Positions 9,778 to 17,328 of a stretch of 64,000 nucleotides of DNA are shown piece after piece; the first letter of the stretch is position 1, and the number at the start of each line of letters is the position of its first letter. Made by a program: the position numbers and the translations under genes. The notes under the pieces were generated by a model. It ran no database searches. It worked only from the letters and a program-made list of their open reading frames with translations, and was not told the DNA's origin. The stretch comes from Burkholderia metallica. Lineage in GTDB: Bacteria > Pseudomonadota > Gammaproteobacteria > Burkholderiales > Burkholderiaceae. The stretch lies in NCBI RefSeq assembly GCF_902832845.1, contig NZ_CADFDB010000007.1, positions 310,001-374,000 of the forward strand. The letters are read 5' to 3'.

Positions 9778-11109
9778 TCATTTCGAAAACCCCGGAGCAG
9801 CGTCCGGCGACGCGGCTCCACCCAGATACGATTTCCACACCGGCCCGTCGCGCTGTTCCGACAACTCGCCGGGCGTCGCGGGCAACACCGCCCCCTTCGC
9901 GATCGGCGCAACGAGATGCGGCGTCACGATGATCAGCAGTTCCTTGTCGTTTTGCTGATAGCTCAGATTCTTGAAGAACGTGCCGATGATCGGCAGGTCG
10001 CCCAGCAGCGGCACCTTGCTCACGTTCGACATCGTCTGGCGATCGATCAGGCCACCGATCACGAAACTCTCGCCGTCTCCGAGTTCGACCGTCGTGTCCG
10101 CACGTCGTGTCGTGATGCCCGGCACCGCGACGCCGCTGATCGTCACGCTGTTGACGAAGTCGAGCTGGCTCGACTCCGGTGCGACCTTCAGTGCAATCCG
10201 GCTGGGGCTCAGGACCGTCGGCGTCAGCGAGAGCCCCACGCCGTACTGCTTCCACTGGATCGCAGTCGAACCAAGCCCTTGCGGCGACGGCACCGGAATC
10301 TCGCCGCCGGCAAGGAAGCTCGCGCTCTGCCCCGACAGCGCGACGAGCGTCGGCTCTGCCAGCACGCGCGCGAGATTGTTGGCCTCGAGTAGCGACAGGT
10401 CGGCAAAAATACCGCGCCCGGCCGCATTCACGACCAGGTTGAACGCGGACGCGACGGGCGACCCGAGCGTCGGAACGTAGCCCGCAGTACCGGGGCCGCC
10501 CCCGCCGCTATATGACTGCACCCCGCCCGGCGAAAACGACCCGAACGAAAAGCCGTTGCTTTGCTTGAAGAAATTGAAGCCGACCTGCTTGAGCACCGAA
10601 CGGCTGAATTCGACTACCCGCACGTCGACCTGCACGACGCTCTTGCCGGGGACCGTCGAGCGGTCGATCACCACGCCCTTCCCGCTCATGTTCTTGCCGA
10701 CCGCGGACGCGCGCGCATGCGCGTCGAGCGACGCCGACGAGCCCTGCAATACCGCCGTGCCGCCGTAAGCGTTCACGCGCGGCGTGGACCCGTCGAGCAC
10801 CGCCTGCGCTGCCGCGTCGACGACCTCGACGTTCCAGACTGCCGGCTCGTCGTGGCCGCGCTCCCACAACATCACGTTCGTCGCACCGGGCGCCTTTGCT
10901 GTCAGCAGCACGGTGCCGGAGCGGCTGCCCTTCATGATCAGCACGTCGGCAATCGCCGGATCCCCGACCGCGACGCGCTGCAGCGTGCGGCCCGCCGAAA
11001 TCTGCCGTTGCGCGCCGACCGCGAGCTCGATCGTGCCGCTCGCGCTCGCAAGCGATGTGAAAGTCAGGGTACAGATGGCAATCGCGAATGCAATCAGTGT
11101 GTTTTTCAT
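9778..11109 (-). CDS. rcpA: Tad outer-membrane secretin RcpA/CpaC
   Basis: A 443-residue secretin. It has a signal peptide (MKNTLIAFAIAICTLTFTSLASA), a pilus-assembly N-domain and BON-like region (AGRTLQRVAVGDPAIADVLIMKG), and a C-terminal secretin domain (LAEPTLVALSGQSASFLAGGEIPVP ... GITTRRADTTVELGDGESFVIGGL ... VPLLGDLPIIGTFFK). This forms the outer-membrane pore of the Flp pilus. I use the ATG at 11109 because it starts the signal peptide directly; the 22-residue longer form would bury it. The ribosome-binding site is weak. Confidence 0.93.
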   Translation of the reverse strand: MKNTLIAFAIAICTLTFTSLASASGTIELAVGAQRQISAGRTLQRVAVGDPAIADVLIMKGSRSGTVLLTAKAPGATNVMLWERGHDEPAVWNVEVVDAAAQAVLDGSTPRVNAYGGTAVLQGSSASLDAHARASAVGKNMSGKGVVIDRSTVPGKSVVQVDVRVVEFSRSVLKQVGFNFFKQSNGFSFGSFSPGGVQSYSGGGGPGTAGYVPTLGSPVASAFNLVVNAAGRGIFADLSLLEANNLARVLAEPTLVALSGQSASFLAGGEIPVPSPQGLGSTAIQWKQYGVGLSLTPTVLSPSRIALKVAPESSQLDFVNSVTISGVAVPGITTRRADTTVELGDGESFVIGGLIDRQTMSNVSKVPLLGDLPIIGTFFKNLSYQQNDKELLIIVTPHLVAPIAKGAVLPATPGELSEQRDGPVWKSYLGGAASPDAAPGFSK

Positions 11110-11171
11110 TGTTTGGTAGACCGTCACGCGGCCCTTTGCTTGTCGTCGCTGATATCGATGGCCATCGATGT

Positions 11172-12095
11172 TCAATAGGCAACCGTTTCCGCCCGGCCGC
11201 CGCGGATCACCTCGATGCTGCCGCCCCCGCTTGGCCGCGCCGTCTGCATCAGGCGCGGCGGCAACGGCGGCACGCTCACATTGGCGACCGGCGTTCTCGG
11301 CGTACCGGACAGCTGTTGCAGCGAGACCCCCGCGGCAGCAAGCGCCGACGGCGACAGTTTGTTGTCCGTCCGTACCGCGACCGTCTGGAGCGCAAGCTCG
11401 TCGTCGCGCGGGTTGCGCAACGCGAACGTCAAGCGTCCGCTCGCCTCGCCGAGCGTCAGCGCATCGACCTGCGCGGTCGGCACCGCAAGCACCGCGATGC
11501 GTACGCCCGCAGGCTGGCCGTTGCTGCCGTTGCTGCTGCCGCTGTCGTGATCGGGCGTCGCGTCACCGAACGTCAGCACGCGCACTTTCGACAGCAGCAG
11601 TCGCGCCTGCGTCTGCGAAACCTCGCCGTCAAGCATCGTGCCGCCGCCTTCGCGCTTCAGGTTCACGAACACGTCGACGAAATTGCCGGGCCGCAACCGG
11701 TTGCCGACCGCATTGGTTTCGTCGACGCGAACCGCCACCGCGCGCTCGCCCGGCTGCACGTCCTCAGCCAGCCCCGACACCAGCGCGTCCGCCACAACCG
11801 GCGCCGAGGCCGGAATGTCCCGGACCGGCACGCGGCCGACGAGCGCAGCGGGATCGTTGAACGCGCCAGTCGGCATCGGCGCGGCCGATTGGACCTTCAG
11901 CGCGTCGGCCGGGATCGGTTGGCCGCCAGGCAACGTGCGCGTCGCAATCACGACGGGCATTGCGGTTGCCGTCGCCACGGGCTGTAGGGGTGCGGGACGT
12001 GAAGCGCTACGTCCGAGCACCCATGCATAAATTCCGAGCAGAACGGCGATTGCGATCAGCAGCCCCGCGATGATCTTCGTTAAGTTGTTGGCCAT
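11172..12095 (-). CDS. rcpC: Tad periplasmic protein RcpC/CpaB
   Basis: A 307-residue protein. An N-terminal membrane helix (IIAGLLIAIAVLLGIYAWVLG) precedes an SAF-like domain with the CpaB signature (VVIATRTLPGGQPIPADALKV, PVRDIPASAPVVADAL, GERAVAVRVDETNAVGNRLRPGNFVDVFV). CpaB/RcpC proteins sit in the periplasm with the secretin and may bind peptidoglycan. It starts 91 nt after tadE and ends 62 nt before the secretin start. Confidence 0.9.
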   Translation of the reverse strand: MANNLTKIIAGLLIAIAVLLGIYAWVLGRSASRPAPLQPVATATAMPVVIATRTLPGGQPIPADALKVQSAAPMPTGAFNDPAALVGRVPVRDIPASAPVVADALVSGLAEDVQPGERAVAVRVDETNAVGNRLRPGNFVDVFVNLKREGGGTMLDGEVSQTQARLLLSKVRVLTFGDATPDHDSGSSNGSNGQPAGVRIAVLAVPTAQVDALTLGEASGRLTFALRNPRDDELALQTVAVRTDNKLSPSALAAAGVSLQQLSGTPRTPVANVSVPPLPPRLMQTARPSGGGSIEVIRGGRAETVAY

Positions 12096-12186
12096 GTTGT
12101 CGTATGGATGCCGGAATAAAAATCCAATCGGTTCTTCTTGTCGTGCGCTTCGTATGTGACGTGCTCATCGCGTCATGATGTTCGCC

Positions 12187-12633
12187 TCACAACATGGACT
12201 GCGGGATCTGTACCACGGCCGTGCCCGTCAACGGTCGCGTCATGATCGCCCCCAGGAACGGCATGATCGTCATCCAGCTATCCGGCGTATAGCTCACCGT
12301 GACGGTCAGGCAGTACAAGAGCGGCGTAGGCGTTCCGTTGTAGTTGCATTGCTGCGCCGCCACGTTGGGCGGACCGCTGTTCAACCAGCCGAGAACGTTC
12401 TGCGTAGCCGTCTTTGCATTCGCGACGCGCGTCTGGAGGTCTGGTGCGTAGTTCAATCCGGCACGCGCGCCCTCGCTGGCCGCCAGCGTCAGGCTCTGCT
12501 GAATGAGGAAAATCATTCCGAAGCTCAGAATCGCGTAGAAAATCAGGAAGAACAGCGGAAACACGATCGCAAACTCGACCGCCGTCGCTCCGCGTTGCCG
12601 CCGGTATCCGCGCCACGCACTCCGTCGATTCAT
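12187..12633 (-). CDS. tadE: TadE-like minor pseudopilin
   Basis: A 148-residue pseudopilin. The prepilin site is QRG-ATAVEFAIVFPLFFLIF: cleavage after Gly leaves Glu and Phe at positions 5 and 6 of the mature protein, followed by a hydrophobic helix. The C-terminal half has two Cys residues and ends VVQIPQSML. TadE and TadF pseudopilins are processed by TadV and prime pilus assembly. The ATG overlaps the tadV stop by 4 nt (ATGA), so the two genes are translationally coupled. No separate tadF gene is seen. Confidence 0.9.
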   Translation of the reverse strand: MNRRSAWRGYRRQRGATAVEFAIVFPLFFLIFYAILSFGMIFLIQQSLTLAASEGARAGLNYAPDLQTRVANAKTATQNVLGWLNSGPPNVAAQQCNYNGTPTPLLYCLTVTVSYTPDSWMTIMPFLGAIMTRPLTGTAVVQIPQSML

Positions 12634-13130
12634 CGCACGCCCCCCGTTGCGGCAAGAAAGATCAGCCATGCAGCAGCGGGCACGGCAAGGCATGCGGCAT
12701 AGGGCGTCGCCCGGTATCTCCCGAGTGTCAACGCCGGCTGGCGCCGTCGCCACAGGCCCCCGAGCGACGTACGCGACAGCAGCATCAGCACGAGCGCATG
12801 TCCGCCGGCAGCCACGCTGGCGGCTACCCAGAGCCAAAGCAGCGCATGCGCACCGCACCACACACCGAGTACGGCGAATATCTTTACGTCTGCCGCGCCC
12901 ATGACGCGCAGGAGGAAGAACGGCATAAGCCCGATCAGGCCAACCAGCATGCCGGCGACTGCCTGATGCAGCGAAATGCCAAATGGATTCGCGACCACGC
13001 ATGCACTGCCCAATCCGCCCACTAATCCGGCCAGAACAAGCGCGTTCGAAATACGGCGGAAGCGAATATCGCTGACCGCGACGAAACCCGCCCAGGCCAG
13101 GAATACCCCGCTGAAAATAAGATGTTCCAT
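12630..13130 (-). CDS. tadV: Prepilin peptidase TadV/CpaA
   Basis: A 166-residue A24-family aspartic prepilin peptidase with about five or six membrane helices. The two catalytic Asp residues are recognisable in the SDIRFRRISN motif near the N-terminus and the GAADVKIFAVLG motif (GxxD) near residues 78-89. It cleaves Flp, TadE and probably TadG leader peptides. It is second in the operon, after flp, with a stable stem-loop in the gap. Confidence 0.93.
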   Translation of the reverse strand: MEHLIFSGVFLAWAGFVAVSDIRFRRISNALVLAGLVGGLGSACVVANPFGISLHQAVAGMLVGLIGLMPFFLLRVMGAADVKIFAVLGVWCGAHALLWLWVAASVAAGGHALVLMLLSRTSLGGLWRRRQPALTLGRYRATPYAACLAVPAAAWLIFLAATGGVR

Positions 13131-13158
13131 CGCACCACGCCCGCAGCAAATGCAAGGG

Positions 13159-13188
13159 CGGGCGGATTACCGAAGCAGTCCGCCCGCT
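13159..13188 (-). promoter_or_regulatory. Intercistronic stem-loop between flp and tadV
   Basis: A perfect 9-bp inverted repeat (GCGGGCGGA / TCCGCCCGC) with a 12-nt loop lies between the flp stop and the tadV start. There is no U-tract behind it on the minus strand, so it is not a standard terminator. Such structures often protect the 3' end of an abundant upstream mRNA segment, here the major pilin, and lower expression of the genes that follow. Confidence 0.5.
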
Positions 13189-13223
13189 ACTGCGCCAAGA
13201 AGACTTCCATGAAAGAAGTCGAC

Positions 13224-13448
13224 TTAACCTCCGTTCGCGGCTGCCGCCCGAATTGCAGCGGCGGAACAGTTCGTTGCAGAAGGAGTGGACACGCAGGTGC
13301 CGAGATTGGTGAACATGTTACCGAGACTACTGCCGATGTTCGTCACCCCGGCGACGATCGCGACAGCGATCAGACCCGCAATCAGCCCATACTCGATCGC
13401 GGTAACCCCGTCGTTTTCCTTAAGGAAACGCTTGATGATTGCTTTCAT
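13224..13448 (-). CDS. flp: Flp major pilin
   Basis: A 74-residue Flp-family type IVb prepilin. A 14-residue leader MKAIIKRFLKENDG is followed by VTAIEYGLIAGLIAVAIVAG, with the invariant Glu-Tyr at mature positions 5-6 and the hydrophobic assembly helix. The short C-terminal part has two Cys residues (TCVSTPSATNCS). The start at 13448 follows GAGGAA at ideal spacing; a longer in-frame ORF upstream lacks pilin features. As in other tad clusters, flp is the promoter-proximal gene. Confidence 0.95.
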   Translation of the reverse strand: MKAIIKRFLKENDGVTAIEYGLIAGLIAVAIVAGVTNIGSSLGNMFTNLGTCVSTPSATNCSAAAIRAAAANGG

Positions 13449-14045
13449 TTTATTCCTCGTGCCTGTATTTACGTTTTCTGGCCTTTTATACGTATACGTC
13501 CCCGCATATCTGGCCGTTTTGCCCCAACCGTTCGCCACATCTGCCGTAGCGTCAGCCGGGTGCGCTTTCTTTATAGGTCGCCCCGAAGGGCATTGCTCAC
13601 GATCTGATGCAAGTTAACATTCGCGATAGTGACCCTCCTCGAACGTAGTGTACCGAACCGTACATTTCCTTACATCTGTTCCGGATTCTATATCCGATCC
13701 AATTTAACTTCCAACCTCTTTTAACGGCCCGGATCGAAAAAAATGACCTGGGCACATTGCATTTGTACGGCGTTTCGGTACGACTTACACATAGGATTTA
13801 CGATAGGTTAGATGTGCACACCTAATCCACCAGTAAAACAATTGCCTCGTCCACCAAGCCTGTGGGTCCCACGTTACGCCGCACGCGTAACGCCAATGTT
13901 GTGACGTTACGTTACGAAACGCGCGAAACCGTTCTCATTCGTCTGCAGTTAAACAGATTCAACAATCTTTCAATCAGCCTAAATTCCTTTTCCGACAAGG
14001 AATTGCCCCGTTTAAAACCTGCCGTCGAACCGTCCGGCATCGAAA
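13449..14045. other. Divergent regulatory region between flp and the lipoprotein genes
   Basis: About 600 nt without a credible gene and clearly more A+T-rich than its surroundings. It must hold the flp promoter on the minus strand, although I see no confident -35/-10 or -24/-12 pair there. It also holds sequences upstream of the plus-strand sigma-54 promoter. Visible dyads are TGTAC-N6-GTACA near 13650 and the CGTTACGC...GCGTAACG element listed separately. Confidence 0.6.
13872..13892. promoter_or_regulatory. Candidate upstream activator site (dyad)
   Basis: A perfect 8-bp inverted repeat, CGTTACGC-N5-GCGTAACG, is followed within 30 nt by more GTTACG copies. It lies about 155 nt upstream of the -24 element at 14046, in the range where sigma-54 activators bind. 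That it is the site for the regulator encoded at 317-1708 is inference. Confidence 0.45.
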
Positions 14046-14061
14046 TGGCACGACAGTTGCA
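14046..14061 (+). promoter_or_regulatory. Sigma-54 (-24/-12) promoter
   Basis: TGGCACGACAGTTGCA matches the sigma-54 consensus TGGCACG-N4-TTGCA at every defined position, with GG and GC separated by 10 nt. Transcription should start near 14073, leaving a leader of about 50 nt before the ATG at 14124. It points into the lipoprotein-TpsB gene set. Confidence 0.88.
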
Positions 14062-14123
14062 GAGTAGTCCTCGCACCACTCAACACAACGCAGTTCACAA
14101 CACATTCTTAACGCGAGGACAAA

Positions 14124-15722
14124 ATGGACATCAAGGTTATCCCTCATGGCGTGTTCCGGACGACTCTGATCGCGGCCACCGTTGCAGCCATGCTTTCCCT
14201 CTCCGCGTGCGGCGGTTCCGGTTCCATCAGCCAAGGGCTCGGCGGCGGCTCGAGCTCGGGTGGCGGCGATTCGATCTCCACGTCGGGCGGTGGCACGTCG
14301 GGCTCGAGTGGTACGTCGGGGACGAGTGGCTCCTCGGGCACCAGCGGAAGCTCCGGCACGAGCGGTACGTCCGGCACCAGCGGCACTTCGGGTACGAGCG
14401 GCACCAGCGGTACGTCGGGAACGAGCGGTACGTCCGGCACCTCGGGTGTGTCGGCAAATCCAGTGGGAAATGTCCTCGCAGGCACCGGCAATATCATCAC
14501 GAATACCGGGGGCACCGTCTCCGGCCTCGGCTCCGTCATCGGCAGCCAGACGCTGCCGGGCGTCAATCCGGCCACGACGCAAGCCGCGGGCGGCATCGTG
14601 CAAAGCGTCGGCGGCGCAGTCACCGCACTGGGCAACGGCCTCGGCAACGGTCTCGGCCAGCTCGGCGCAACGAAAGATCCAGTCGGCATCACGGTCGCCA
14701 GCACCGGCGGCGTGGTCAATCAGCTCGGCGGCGCAGTCACGCAAACGGGCAACCTGGTCACGAGCCTCGGCAGCGGTCCGCTGTCGCCGCTCGCGCCGGT
14801 CACGGGCGCCGTCGGCGGCCTCGTGTCGACGCTCGGCGGCGCCGTATCGAACGGGGGCACCACGCTCACCAACGCGCTGTCGACGGGCCCGATCCAGCAG
14901 GTCACGCAAACGGTCAGCTCGGCCATCACGCCGATCACGACGATGGTCGGCCAGACGACCCAGACGATCGGTACGGCAACCGGCCTCGGCGCACCGGTCA
15001 ACACGCTGCTCGGCACGGTCGGCAACGGGCTGAACCAGGCCGGCGCGCTCCTCGCATCGACAGGCGGCAACCCGGTCACCACGGGTCTCGGCAACACCGT
15101 CTCGTCGACGGGCAACACCGTGAAGGCCGTCGGCGGCCTGCTCACGGGCGGCACCGGCGGCGTGACCAACCCGCTCGCACCGCTCACGGGCCTCGTCTCG
15201 ACGGTTACCGGCGCACTCGGCGGCGCAACGGGTGGCGGCAGCGGTCCGCTCGCACCAGTCACCGGTCTCGTTTCCACGGTCACCGGCGCACTCGGCGGCG
15301 CAGCAGGCGGCAGCGGCGGCCCGCTCGCACCGGTCACCGGCCTCGTCTCCACGGTCACCGGCGCACTCGGCGGCGCAGCAGGCGGCAGCGGCGGCCCGCT
15401 CGCACCGGTCACCGGCCTCGTCTCCACGGTCACCGGCGCGCTCGGCGGCGCAGCAGGCGGCAGCGGCGGCCCGCTCGCACCGGTCACCGGTCTCCTCGGT
15501 GCGGTAACGGGCGCACTCGGCGGCGTGGCGGGTGGCGCAGGCGGCGGCAGCAGCCCGCTCGCCCCGGTGACGAACGTCGTGTCCACGGTAACGAGCACGG
15601 TCGGCGTACCGGCACTGAGCGGCGGCACGGGTGCCGTCACGAACTCGGGCTCGTCGTCGAATCCGCTCGCCCCCGTCACGTCGCTGATCGGCGGCCTGCT
15701 CGGCGGCACGCACGGCAAGTAA
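14124..15722 (+). CDS. Repeat-rich lipoprotein with collagen-like Gly-Thr-Ser triplets
   Basis: 532 residues. A signal peptide ends in a lipobox (LSLSAC near residue 29), followed by a Gly/Ser-rich linker. Residues about 57-107 are 17 uninterrupted Gly-X-Y triplets, mostly Gly-Thr-Ser, which formally is collagen-like sequence. A long Gly/Thr/Val-rich region follows (LGNGLGNGLGQLG, SSAITPITTMVGQTTQ), ending in five 25-residue repeats with the core PLAPVTGLVSTVTGALGG plus degenerate copies. No enzyme motif is present. Burkholderia proteins of this build are annotated as collagen-like triple-helix repeat proteins; an adhesive or matrix role is plausible but unproven. It is transcribed from the sigma-54 promoter just upstream and has a paralogue directly downstream. 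Confidence 0.85.
   Translation: MDIKVIPHGVFRTTLIAATVAAMLSLSACGGSGSISQGLGGGSSSGGGDSISTSGGGTSGSSGTSGTSGSSGTSGSSGTSGTSGTSGTSGTSGTSGTSGTSGTSGTSGVSANPVGNVLAGTGNIITNTGGTVSGLGSVIGSQTLPGVNPATTQAAGGIVQSVGGAVTALGNGLGNGLGQLGATKDPVGITVASTGGVVNQLGGAVTQTGNLVTSLGSGPLSPLAPVTGAVGGLVSTLGGAVSNGGTTLTNALSTGPIQQVTQTVSSAITPITTMVGQTTQTIGTATGLGAPVNTLLGTVGNGLNQAGALLASTGGNPVTTGLGNTVSSTGNTVKAVGGLLTGGTGGVTNPLAPLTGLVSTVTGALGGATGGGSGPLAPVTGLVSTVTGALGGAAGGSGGPLAPVTGLVSTVTGALGGAAGGSGGPLAPVTGLVSTVTGALGGAAGGSGGPLAPVTGLLGAVTGALGGVAGGAGGGSSPLAPVTNVVSTVTSTVGVPALSGGTGAVTNSGSSSNPLAPVTSLIGGLLGGTHGK
14292..14444 (+). repeat. Gly-X-Y triplet tract (17 units, mostly GTS)
   Basis: A 153-nt in-frame tract encodes 17 consecutive Gly-Thr-Ser or Gly-Ser-Ser triplets. 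Synonymous codons vary along the tract (GGC/GGT/GGG/GGA, ACG/ACC, TCG/AGC/TCC), so it is under amino-acid selection and not a fresh DNA slippage product. Length variation between strains would still be expected. Confidence 0.85.
15171..15545 (+). repeat. 75-bp tandem coding repeats
   Basis: Copies begin at 15171, 15246, 15321, 15396 and 15471, an exact 75-bp period. Each encodes 25 residues with the core PLAPVTGLVSTVTGALGG. The three central copies are almost identical at the DNA level, which indicates recent duplication or gene conversion. Degenerate copies continue to about 15590. Confidence 0.9.
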
Positions 15723-15762
15723 ACCAACATCCATCAATCGACAAGACAGCGAGGAGTCCATC

Positions 15763-17184
15763 ATGTCGCAGCAACGTTCCCTCACGACGGCCGCCGTGCG
15801 CCAGTGGCGCGTGCCCCTCACCGCTTTCGCCGCGGCCTGCCTGCTGGCCGCCTGCGGCGGCGGCGGCGTCAGCTCGCCGCCGACCAGCAGCAACAACAAC
15901 CCGAGCAGCACGAGCGGTACGCCGAGCACGAGCGGCACCAGCGGCACGTCCACCGGCACCAAGGGTGTCGTCAGCACGGTTGGCCAGACGGCGACCGACC
16001 TCGGCAGCACGGTCGGCAACATCAGCTTGCCGGGCCTCGGCGACGGCGTGACGAAGGGCGTCGGCAGCACGCTCTCCAGCACCGGCACGATCGTCGGCGC
16101 AGCCGCGGATGCCGTGAGCAACGGGCTCGGTCAGATCGGCACGGCCAAGGATCCGGTCGGTACAACCGTCGCCGGCCTCGGCAACGTGGTCGGCGCGACG
16201 AGCAACACCGTGTCCGGCCTGAGCTCGACGGTCAAGGCGCTCGGCACGGGCCCGCTCGCACCGCTCGCGCCCGTCACGACCCCGGTCGGCACCGTGCTCG
16301 ACACGGTGGCCAACGGCTTGACGGCCGCAGGCACGACGATCGGTTCGACGCTGTCGTCGGGTGCCGTGCAGCAGGTGACGCAGCCGCTCAGTTCGGCGAT
16401 CACGCCGCTCGTGATCACCGCCGGCCAGATCACGCAACAAGTCGGCACGACGACCGGCCTCGGCCAACCCGTCTCGGGCCTGCTCGGCCAGATCGGCGGC
16501 GCGATCAGCTCGGCTGGCAAGCAGGTCGGCGGCACGTCGAGCCAGCCGCTCGTCGGCGACGTCGGCCAGCTCGTGACCGCGGTCGGCAACACCGTGACCA
16601 ACGCGGGGGGCCTCGTCAACCCGAACGGCCCGAACGGCGCGGCACCGATCCCCGGCCTGATCACGAGCCTCGTCGGCGGCTCGACGGCGACCGTACAGAG
16701 CGGCACGTCGTCGGGCTCCGGCTCGACGAACCCGCTCGGTGGCCTGCTGTCGGGTCTCGGCTCGACGCCGCTCGGCTCGCTCACGGGCGCACTCGGCGGC
16801 GCGACCGGCGGGTCGGGCAGCAGCCCGCTCGCGCCCGTCACGGGCCTCGTCTCCACCGTCACCGGCACGCTGAGCGGCGCGGCTGGCGGCAGCGGCGGCC
16901 CGCTCGCCCCCGTCACGAATCTCGTGTCGACGGTGACGGGTACGCTCGGCGGTGCTGCAGGTGGCGCCGGCAGTGCAAACCCTCTCGCGCCGGTCACCGG
17001 TTTGCTGAATACTGTCACCGGAGCGGTCGGCGGCGCAGCAGGATCCGGGGGAGCGAGCCCGCTCGCGCCGGTCACGTCGCTGGTCGGCAGCGTCACGGGG
17101 ACGGCCGCATCGGGCGGCGGCTCGACGGGCCTGCTGGCACCGGTCACGGGGCTGCTGGGTACGCTGGGCAGCGTTGGCAAGTAA
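15763..17184 (+). CDS. Paralogous repeat-rich lipoprotein
   Basis: 473 residues, same plan as the preceding gene. A signal peptide ends in a lipobox (LLAAC near residue 31), followed by a short Ser/Thr/Gly linker with only a few GTS triplets and the same central blocks (LGQIGTAKDPVGTTV, SSAITPLVITAGQITQQ). C-terminal PLAPVTGLVSTVTGTLSG-type repeats are more diverged than in the neighbour. It starts 40 nt after the neighbour's stop with a GAGGAG ribosome-binding site, so the two are co-transcribed duplicates. It lacks the long triplet tract and may mark the ancestral form. Function is unknown; a cell-surface role is likely. Confidence 0.82.
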   Translation: MSQQRSLTTAAVRQWRVPLTAFAAACLLAACGGGGVSSPPTSSNNNPSSTSGTPSTSGTSGTSTGTKGVVSTVGQTATDLGSTVGNISLPGLGDGVTKGVGSTLSSTGTIVGAAADAVSNGLGQIGTAKDPVGTTVAGLGNVVGATSNTVSGLSSTVKALGTGPLAPLAPVTTPVGTVLDTVANGLTAAGTTIGSTLSSGAVQQVTQPLSSAITPLVITAGQITQQVGTTTGLGQPVSGLLGQIGGAISSAGKQVGGTSSQPLVGDVGQLVTAVGNTVTNAGGLVNPNGPNGAAPIPGLITSLVGGSTATVQSGTSSGSGSTNPLGGLLSGLGSTPLGSLTGALGGATGGSGSSPLAPVTGLVSTVTGTLSGAAGGSGGPLAPVTNLVSTVTGTLGGAAGGAGSANPLAPVTGLLNTVTGAVGGAAGSGGASPLAPVTSLVGSVTGTAASGGGSTGLLAPVTGLLGTLGSVGK

Positions 17185-17328
17185 GGAGGACGGTCGCATC
17201 TTCGCAGCCGGAGCGAATGGCGCGACCGTACATACACAACCGGCATTGCGGCACGCGGCGCGCGGCACCCTGGTGTCGCGCGCCGGCATTACAAAGAAGA
17301 CGAAAAGCAAGGCCTACGAGGAAGAACA

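Noticed and set aside
13600-13630. A TTGCAT element upstream of flp as a sigma-54 -12 box
   Set aside because: On the minus strand the matching -24 region lacks the essential GG, so it is not a credible sigma-54 promoter.
15171-15545. Regular 75-bp repeats as a possible CRISPR array
   Set aside because: Repeats are in frame inside a coding gene, have no unique spacers and no cas genes nearby.
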